From NCBI GenBank assembly GCA_024280935.1, contig JAJRPE010000067.1, forward strand, positions 1-33,397: a stretch of DNA of 33,397 nucleotides, given 5' to 3'. The DNA is from Candidatus Hydrogenedentota bacterium (GTDB lineage: Bacteria > Hydrogenedentota > Hydrogenedentia > Hydrogenedentales > JAEUWI01). Position 1 is the first letter of the stretch, and the number at the start of each line of letters is the position of its first letter. Under the pieces are notes generated by a model, which was not told where the DNA came from, ran no database searches, and saw nothing but the letters and a program-made list of their open reading frames with translations. Positions 25,552-31,471 of this stretch are shown one piece after another. The position numbers and the translations under genes are program-made.

Positions 25552-26084
25552 TCTGACGAATAGGGCAAGAACAGCAAGATCACCGCAACAACTACCATAT
25601 ATAGTAGTTTGGTGCAGAATAATTGTTTAATCAGCAATATTCTGCTATCTGACTTTGCCTCATATCTATGCTGTTGAGGACTAAAATTGCTCACCAGTGA
25701 CAATTTTTGTATCGAATTGGGCTGAGACTTGTGCTCTAATGGACATGCATCAGACCGGTCGTATAATATTATGTCTCGTGTCGAGCCACCTTATTCTCGC
25801 AATAGCACAGTGATTTGCCCCAATTAAATCACGAAACAACGTATTGGTTAACGATATTTTTATTCGCGACAAGAAATATGCAACGCTGACAAACTTATGC
25901 GCAAATCCTTACGAAAAATAACTCTTGACACAGGAGCGTCGAGCAACCAAATTTATAACCACTTTAATAACAACAACTTGCATCGCAGCAATTATTTGAG
26001 TCACGACCAAAATACGCGGCATGAAACTTGCTTCATGTCTATATACTCAAACCATACTCTACACGCTAGCGCTGGGAGGCTACA
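25552..26084. other. 533-bp AT-rich divergent regulatory region
   Basis: This separates the activator gene from the degenerate GGDEF gene and is richer in A and T than its neighbours. It holds three inverted repeats: 25590-25609 (arms AACTAC and GTAGTT, 8-base spacer), 25684-25706 (the GTGACAAT site) and 26020-26037 (arms CATGAA and TTCATG, 6-base spacer). The last lies about 50 bp before the GGDEF start. I see no clear plus-strand promoter and no gene. Confidence 0.65.
25684..25706. promoter_or_regulatory. Palindromic site matching the one upstream of the PEP-CTERM gene
   Basis: The arms around spacer CA are AAATTG(C)TCAC and GTGACAATTT; the left arm has one extra C. The half-site GTGACAAT is identical to that at 11674-11681. 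The centre is about 150 bp upstream of the -24 box of the activator promoter. Confidence 0.62.
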
Positions 26085-26477
26085 GTGAAGACTGAGTTCA
26101 CGATACTTCGTCAACTGCTACAGTATGAGCTCTATGGTGCCCAACGGCACCGCCGATTCGTTACCATGGTGATGGTAACCACGGAAGAGGGCATATCTGG
26201 ACTGCGGAATTTTTTGGGATCACACATTCGTGATAGCGATGTGATCGCCGATTTCGACAGTTCCATCGCCGTGCTGATGGGTGAAACAGATAGCCAGAGC
26301 GCGATGGTTGCTGTTGATCGCTATAAAGGCTTTTTTGAAAGCCAGTTGGATCTCCGCTTTTCCGTCGTGACCTATCCGAGCGATGGCGGAAAGGCGGAAA
26401 ACCTCATTAAGATGGCCTACCGTCGGCTCAGCAAAGCGAAACAGGGTGAGGACGGTACGGTGGTCACCTCAGGCTGA
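26085..26477 (+). CDS. Degenerate GGDEF-domain protein
   Basis: A 130-residue cytoplasmic protein with a GTG start; GGGAGG at 26074-26079 supports it. The C-terminal half follows the GGDEF fold closely: IRDSDVIADFDSSIAVLMGETD (48-69) aligns with the usual RxxDxxARYGGDEFAVLLPET, and FSVVTYPSDGGKAENLIKMAYRRLSKAKQGEDG (92-124) with the usual SIGVATYPxDG...ADxALYxAKxxGRN. The GGDEF signature itself is replaced by DSSI and is one residue shorter, so cyclase activity is very unlikely. It may be a nucleotide sensor or protein-contact module. Being divergent from the sigma-54 activator, it may set the state of the export locus. Confidence 0.78.
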   Translation: MKTEFTILRQLLQYELYGAQRHRRFVTMVMVTTEEGISGLRNFLGSHIRDSDVIADFDSSIAVLMGETDSQSAMVAVDRYKGFFESQLDLRFSVVTYPSDGGKAENLIKMAYRRLSKAKQGEDGTVVTSG

Positions 26478-26508
26478 AAATACTACAGCCCAAACGTACT
26501 ACCTCAAC

Positions 26509-26534
26509 CACGCTCCTGCCAGGGCGTGATTTTT
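26509..26534 (+). terminator. Probable intrinsic terminator after the GGDEF-like gene
   Basis: A stem with CACGC/GCGTG at its base and a one-base bulge (26509-26528) is followed by five T residues (26530-26534). It lies about 30 bases after the stop codon. Confidence 0.7.
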
Positions 26535-26563
26535 CATCTACTGCCCGCCTGGAAGCAGAAAGC

Positions 26564-27796
26564 TTGATCTTGCCCCCGGGAAGGGAGGATCATTCCCTGG
26601 AACGCCGCCCTCGGAGACCCGTGTCCTTGACGAATCCATCAACGCCAGCCAATGCTTCCCACGCGTCACTTTCACTTGGAATGCGTTGTGTGCTTCTTCT
26701 CTTCCTCTTGTGTGCAATCCTGGGAAGCCTGGAACTGGGTGCTCGAATGCTGACGTGGGCCGGATACACCCCTTCCACCCATCGGCTGGCACGGGATTAT
26801 GGGCAATTGATACGGCGCGGACCGGAATGGATACGTTTTGTTCCCGATGACGAACTCAGCTATCGCCTTCGCCCCGGCTTTTCACTTACATCTTCACAAG
26901 GACTCGGTCGGACAGCACATAATGGGGACGGATTTCGCGCCCTTTCCGATTTTCCACCCAAGACACCAAACACGCTCCGAATTTGCTGCTTCGGTGGCTC
27001 TACAACCTACGGGGTCGGAGTCGAGAACAATCTCGACACGTACCCCGCTCAACTGGAAGAACTCCTTGAGCAAGCTGCGCGAAACGCAGGATGGGACGCA
27101 ATCGAGGTGTTCAATCTAGGCGTGGGCGGGTACAATTCACGGGAGATTCTGGGCACAATGGCACGCATGATCCCCGCGTTGAAGCCCGATGTCGTGCTGA
27201 TACAAAATGCCATCAACGACGTTATTCCCCGATTCTACCCGGACTTCCAAGCCGACTACAGCCATTTCCGCACAAACTTTAGTCCACTGAAACTGTCTCT
27301 CTGGCACCAGATAGCCTACCGCTCTCATGCGTGGTTAACCCTTACCCATGGCCTTGGCTGGATCAGGCCGTTGTCTCTTCAAAGCCAAACCCAGCGCCCC
27401 ATGCCGCCCATCGCGGATGCTCTAGCCAATCTGGAAGCCAACCCACCCACCGCATTCGAGGATAATTTGCGTACAGCCACCGCGCTTGCCCAGAAGGCTG
27501 GTGCCCAAGTTTGGCTTTTGACCCAACCTTACCTGGATATCCCCACCTTTGTCGGCCCCACCGAATCGATGCGGCGCTTGGAAGGGGGCTACCGAAACGG
27601 TCTTCGAGAACACACGATAATCGTGGTGGCGCTGGCCGCTGAGCTGAGAATCGGATTGGTCCCCCTTCACACGTCCATGCCACGGGCGCAAGAACTGTTT
27701 ACCGACCCCATTCACATGAGTCCAACAGGCAACGTGGTCAAAGCCACACAAATCGCAGAAGCCATCGGCGCCACGCTGCCGAAACGAATGCCATAG
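26564..27796 (+). CDS. Membrane-anchored SGNH/GDSL-type hydrolase
   Basis: An esterase- or acyltransferase-like protein of up to 410 residues. The SGNH blocks are complete: nucleophile Ser146 in CFGGSTTYGVG, Gly188 in NLGVGGYNS, Asn218 in NAIND, and Asp381/His384 in DPIHMSPTG. One transmembrane helix (about 41-60) would place the catalytic domain in the periplasm. The start is uncertain. The longest frame begins with TTG at 26564; a GTG at 26621 with GGAG upstream and the ATG at 26681 are alternatives. Coding beside a polysaccharide-export island suggests that it adds or removes acyl groups on the glycan. That is inference. Confidence 0.85.
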   Translation: MILPPGREDHSLERRPRRPVSLTNPSTPANASHASLSLGMRCVLLLFLLCAILGSLELGARMLTWAGYTPSTHRLARDYGQLIRRGPEWIRFVPDDELSYRLRPGFSLTSSQGLGRTAHNGDGFRALSDFPPKTPNTLRICCFGGSTTYGVGVENNLDTYPAQLEELLEQAARNAGWDAIEVFNLGVGGYNSREILGTMARMIPALKPDVVLIQNAINDVIPRFYPDFQADYSHFRTNFSPLKLSLWHQIAYRSHAWLTLTHGLGWIRPLSLQSQTQRPMPPIADALANLEANPPTAFEDNLRTATALAQKAGAQVWLLTQPYLDIPTFVGPTESMRRLEGGYRNGLREHTIIVVALAAELRIGLVPLHTSMPRAQELFTDPIHMSPTGNVVKATQIAEAIGATLPKRMP

Positions 27797-27954
27797 ACAA
27801 CGCGGCTCATCCGATTTGAGCGTACATGGGGATGCATGCGTCCCTTATGTGCATGCATTCCTTTCGTGCAAAAGGTGCGTCCCCCAGCCCTTGTCATAGC
27901 CCCTGTATTTTGGTGGATAATAGTCCCAGCAGGTATTCAAGCACAAACAAGACT

Positions 27955-28165
27955 TCGCTTGCAGCCACCGCCCCGAAGGGGCACAACAGGTTAGCCCAGG
28001 GCAACGCCCTGGGTTAGCTGGCACAATAAAAGTGGCCGCCCTGAAAGGGCACAAGAGGAACGTATCGACATACTTTTATGCCCTTTCAGGGCGAAAAAGA
28101 GTATATGAATCCCGACCCAGGGCGTTGCCCTGGGCTAACCTCTTGAGGCCTTTCAGGCCAAACAG
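27955..28165. repeat. Nested REP-like inverted repeat
   Basis: Outer arms 27988-28013 and 28116-28141 are perfect 26-bp inverted copies, and each is itself a hairpin (CCCAGGGC, 3-base loop, GCCCTGGG). Inner arms 28037-28051 and 28079-28093 are perfect 15-bp inverted copies, each again a hairpin around GCCCT...AGGGC. Further small hairpins flank both sides (CCCCGAAGGGG at about 27971-27981 and GGCCTTTCAGGCC at 28147-28159). The whole could fold into a four-armed cruciform. Similar GCCCTGGGCTAAC/AGGGC palindromes are common intergenic repeats in some bacteria. No RAYT transposase is nearby. Confidence 0.85.
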
Positions 28166-28279
28166 AAATACGCAGCCAGCGTTCAGTTCTTGAGCGCAAT
28201 GGGACGGGCGTTCAGGTCGGATGTACGCTTAACCTGCAAAAGCGCCTAATCTGGCACAGCACCCTTGGTCTTGAACAAC

Positions 28280-28309
28280 AAACGCCCGATTCCGCAGAAT
28301 CGGGCGTTT
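28280..28309 (-). terminator. Terminator-like hairpin behind the small minus-strand gene
   Basis: A perfect 13-bp stem (28280-28292 with 28297-28309) and 4-base loop CGCA end 28 bases past the stop of the small gene. On the minus strand the stem ends in TTTGTTGTTC, a weak T tract; on the plus strand it is followed by TTTC. It may work in both directions for the converging genes. Confidence 0.75.
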
Positions 28310-28337
28310 CAAAATCGTTATTGTGACCACCGACCGA

Positions 28338-28559
28338 TTAGGCCGTTGCTGCAACCTCTGGCTCAATAAGGACCGTTACGTCGCCCTTGGCCAGAATTTC
28401 CTCGGCACGGTCATAAAGCACGAACTTTTTCGCGCCTTCTTCCCGTGCGTCGTCTTCGGCTACGCCAACCATGGAGTCACGCCATCCCTGCATGCCTTCC
28501 ATATCCCAGCGTTCCTGCTGCTTTTTCGTCAAGGTGTACCGGTAGATCTTTCGTGCCAT
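28338..28559 (-). CDS. Small hypothetical protein (73 aa)
   Basis: A short, charged protein of 73 residues from the ATG at 28559, which has AGGAG 8 bases upstream; an in-frame ATG at 28640 has no such site. The first half is basic and helical (MARKIYRYTLTKKQQERW), then comes an acidic stretch (GVAEDDAREEGAKKFVLYD) and a hydrophobic strand (DVTVLIEPEVAATA). No signal peptide, membrane helix or known family is recognised. It has its own good promoter and a terminator hairpin, so it is probably a real single-gene unit. Confidence 0.65.
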   Translation of the reverse strand: MARKIYRYTLTKKQQERWDMEGMQGWRDSMVGVAEDDAREEGAKKFVLYDRAEEILAKGDVTVLIEPEVAATA

Positions 28560-28669
28560 TTTGAAGCTCCTGAGGTAAAAAGTGACTGCTGGACGAGAAC
28601 CTTCGCGCCTGAAGGTGTAATGGCCCCGCAACGTCTTCATCTTGATAAATCGCCCAAGTTATTCCGAGG

Positions 28670-28698
28670 ATTGTAGCAGAATAGCCTGTTTTTTACAA
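28670..28698 (-). promoter_or_regulatory. Sigma-70 type promoter for the small gene
   Basis: On the minus strand -35 TTGTAA (28693-28698) and -10 TACAAT (28670-28675) are separated by exactly 17 bases. Expected start is near 28663, about 100 bases before the preferred ATG at 28559. Confidence 0.72.
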
Positions 28699-28886
28699 TA
28701 TTTATGTCCTATTGCCCCAAAAAGTTCCCTGATTGCTGATATAAGTGGGCATCTGCACGGTTGGGCCGCCGCCAGAATCCATGGTCCTTGTCATCCGTTG
28801 TCAGAGAATATTTTTGCGTTTTTCCCCGATTCAGGGCACTAAACCCATGCGCGGGGTATTGATACAGCAGTTCCTATGGCGCTACG

Positions 28887-31070
28887 ATGACCCCACGTGC
28901 CCGACCCGAAAAAGAAAGATTTATGAAACCAACGTCGAGAGATACGCCCGAAAGAATGCTTTCCAAGAAGGTGCCCACGGTTACGGTGGTGATACTGGCT
29001 CTACTTTCAGTCCTTTCCACTGTTGGGGCGGCACCGAGTTACCGCCCGGAAAAGGCGCGGCGCTCCCTGAATACCGACCAATACAGCCTTTCCATTCAGA
29101 AAAACAATCAGGTCGATATTTACACGACCAACGGCCTTCCCATTGTTGACAATGCTTTTCCCGCGATCACATTTACGGGCAAGCCGCCCCGTCCGCTCAA
29201 GGTTGATCACCGCCAAAGCACCCGCGTCGGCATCAGCAACGCGCTTGGCAAGGGCAATGGACTCCTGTTTCAGACGACCGAGTGTGAATGGCGCATCGCC
29301 ACCTATCCGGGTCAGCCCTTTATTACGGTTGATTTGACCTATACCAACACGACCAGGAAGCCGGTTCAGATATCGGCACTCATCCCCTGGACCATCGGTG
29401 AACGGGGCAAGGGGGCCGTCTTTGTTGGGCCAGTGGGTGTCGGAAAGGTGTCGTTGCTTCAGAATGCCACGGCGGCGGATCCCCACGCTCGTATTGTGAA
29501 TTCGACCGAGCGGAGTCCGGGTCACGTAGCGGCGCAGAACCGCTCCACGGGGGACGTTTTCGTGGCAGGATTCATTTCCCATGGTGCCGGAGAGCGCTAT
29601 TTGCGGCTGGCTGAAGGGGGCGGCGGCGGTTCGGGCTTGTTCAGGCAGTTTTCTGCTGTTTGCGCGTATGATCCGCCAGTGGTGCTGAATCCAGGTGAAC
29701 GGCTTCAAGCTGACACGCTCTACCTGTCTATCCAGGAAACAAGCTTGCCTGATGCGTTGCGCCGCTTCATTCTTGCGTCGAAACGTGTCGACCGCTTTGC
29801 CAGTCTTCCTTCGGCCTATCGACATGGCTGGAACGCGGGTGCCTCGGCCGACTTGGATGAGGCTACGGTGCGCGCCACAATGGAGCGTCTTGCGGCCGGC
29901 GGGGCGGAGCCGGGGTGCTCCCACGTTCATCTGGGGAAAGCGTGGATGCTGAATCCTGAGACACTGGAGTTGGACAAAAAGCGCTTCCCCGATGGCTTGG
30001 CACCCTTGGCGGAGCACGCCCATGGGCTGGGGTTGACGATGGGAATGACCGTGCCGCTGCTCCCTCTGGACTTGGCAACCCTGTCCGCTTTTGTCTCTGC
30101 CTGCGACGGGTGGGGGGTAGACAGCATCGAGCTTGAGTACACCGTCGGCATGGCAGGGACCGATGGTGTGGCCATTCACCCAAGTCAGCTTCGTGATGCC
30201 TTAAAGGACGGGGAATATAGAGGGCGGCGTCCAGTTTATGTGCGCCCTGTTATGGGGGGGGGATTCGGGCTGCTGGACTGGGCACGGACTTCGCGTCAAT
30301 TCTATCTGCCGCCCTCAGGGAATCCACTTCTGACCGCCTCGGGCGCTACGATCCTTCAGGATGGGTCTGGGTTGACGGATGGGGCATTTGTGACGGCATT
30401 TTCCCTGGCAGCAATGACAGGGGCGAATCTGCGGCCAACAACACCCTTTTCCGACCAATCCCGAATGCGTCGCAACGTGTTGGCACGCTTGGTGCCCGAA
30501 TACAAGTATCCGGCACTCCCCGTCGATCTGCTCCAGGAGACAGCACCACGGCAGTGGTATCTTCCGCTCAAGACCGAAGCGGGAACGTGGACGATTGCGG
30601 GCCTTTTTAATTGGGATGCCAGCGGTCCCCAGACATTCCGCACGCCGCTCGCCTCTTTTGACCTCAATCCAGGCGTGCGCTATACGGTGTACGACTTCTG
30701 GGCTGGTCGTTACTTGGGGATGATCAAGGATATGCTTCAGGTGGAAGTGCCCGCCGAGGGCGTTCGCCTTCTGGGCTTGCGCTATGCCGAACAGCGCCCC
30801 ATGTTTGTCGCCAGCAACCGCCACTACACCCAGGGGGCGTTGGACCACACCGAAATTGCGTGGTCCTATGAGGCTCAGCGGCTTTCGGGAAGCTTCGCGG
30901 GTCTGGAAGGCTTTCCGTATACACTGACCTTCCATATCCCAGAAGCCTACCGCCTGAAAGGCGTGGCGTGCAGCGAAGCAATAACCGGGCAAGTGGAAGA
31001 GAACGGAACGCTACGCCTGTCGTTTTCTCCGGTGGTCAGCGGTGCGGTCACGTGGAGTTTGCAGTTTTGA
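28887..31070 (+). CDS. Secreted GH-D-clan-like (melibiase-like) protein, catalytic site altered
   Basis: A 727-residue frame. An exported protein starts most naturally at the ATG at 28956 (MLSKKVPTVTVVILALLSV...GAA) or that at 28923; neither has a strong ribosome site. An N-terminal beta-sandwich (about 65-300) leads into a barrel with HGWNAGAS (313-320), VHLGKAWM (347-354), FPDGLAPLAEHAHGLGLTMGM (367-387), and a C-terminal beta domain (NWDASGPQTFRTPL...YTVYDFWAGRYLG). The order resembles GH36/GH27 proteins. At the strand where the nucleophile Asp is expected the sequence is VDSIELEY (411-418), with Glu415/Glu417 and no obvious Asp. It may be inactive, carbohydrate-binding, or use another residue. 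Distinct from the GH36 at 7687. Confidence 0.72.
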   Translation: MTPRARPEKERFMKPTSRDTPERMLSKKVPTVTVVILALLSVLSTVGAAPSYRPEKARRSLNTDQYSLSIQKNNQVDIYTTNGLPIVDNAFPAITFTGKPPRPLKVDHRQSTRVGISNALGKGNGLLFQTTECEWRIATYPGQPFITVDLTYTNTTRKPVQISALIPWTIGERGKGAVFVGPVGVGKVSLLQNATAADPHARIVNSTERSPGHVAAQNRSTGDVFVAGFISHGAGERYLRLAEGGGGGSGLFRQFSAVCAYDPPVVLNPGERLQADTLYLSIQETSLPDALRRFILASKRVDRFASLPSAYRHGWNAGASADLDEATVRATMERLAAGGAEPGCSHVHLGKAWMLNPETLELDKKRFPDGLAPLAEHAHGLGLTMGMTVPLLPLDLATLSAFVSACDGWGVDSIELEYTVGMAGTDGVAIHPSQLRDALKDGEYRGRRPVYVRPVMGGGFGLLDWARTSRQFYLPPSGNPLLTASGATILQDGSGLTDGAFVTAFSLAAMTGANLRPTTPFSDQSRMRRNVLARLVPEYKYPALPVDLLQETAPRQWYLPLKTEAGTWTIAGLFNWDASGPQTFRTPLASFDLNPGVRYTVYDFWAGRYLGMIKDMLQVEVPAEGVRLLGLRYAEQRPMFVASNRHYTQGALDHTEIAWSYEAQRLSGSFAGLEGFPYTLTFHIPEAYRLKGVACSEAITGQVEENGTLRLSFSPVVSGAVTWSLQF

Positions 31071-31471
31071 TGGCGGTGGGATTTTAGAGTGCCCGTTGAA
31101 CAAAAGTGGTCGGGCCACAACCCAATATTCACCACGAGGACCATCAGAGGGCCGTCAAGGGTGCCACCCTCACGCGGAGGAGCGAAGCGGGGGAGCTTGC
31201 GGGTGCAATAAACCAAGGCCTGAGGCGATGCTCCGGGAGAAACCGCACGCGTGTAAGGACGCAAGCTGTGGATCGCGACAGCCCCCGGGAACCCGCACCC
31301 GCAAACTCAGCCGGGAACCGGCCTCGTGTGAGGGTGGCACCCTTACAGCTTACTTTTTGATTTCGGGTGATTGCGTTACTTTGAACAAAACACAGGCGAG
31401 ACCCCTATGCTACGTGCGCGACTCAATGGGAAGATGTTGCGTGCAATTCCCTTCGTACTGTGCGATGAGTT
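31071..31471. other. Convergent intergenic region holding the second paired repeat
   Basis: The 401-bp gap lies between two converging genes. Bases 31157-31344 are the composite palindromic element; the remainder has no gene, RNA or clear terminator. Confidence 0.7.
31157..31344 (-). repeat. Composite element of two inverted 50-bp repeats (copy 2)
   Basis: Arm C (31157-31206) differs from the reverse complement of arm B (2997-3046) by one base. Arm D (31295-31344, inverted) shares ends and the GCCGGTT-CCGG core with arm A. The element is 188 bp, against 184 bp for copy 1, and is inverted with respect to it. The 88-bp centre shows no clear similarity to that of copy 1. Confidence 0.88.

Larger units (their letters stand above)
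27797..28337. other. Convergent intergenic region with nested palindromic repeat
   Basis: The 541-bp gap lies between converging genes. Its core (27955-28165) is a nested inverted repeat and 28280-28309 is a strong hairpin. The first 150 bases contain short repeated words (ATGCATGCGTCCCTTATGTGC-like) but no gene. Confidence 0.65.

Noticed and set aside
29007-30179. Long minus-strand frame of 390 codons opposite the GH-D-like gene
   Set aside because: It has no recognisable domain or ribosome site, and is explained by the base composition of the real gene on the plus strand.
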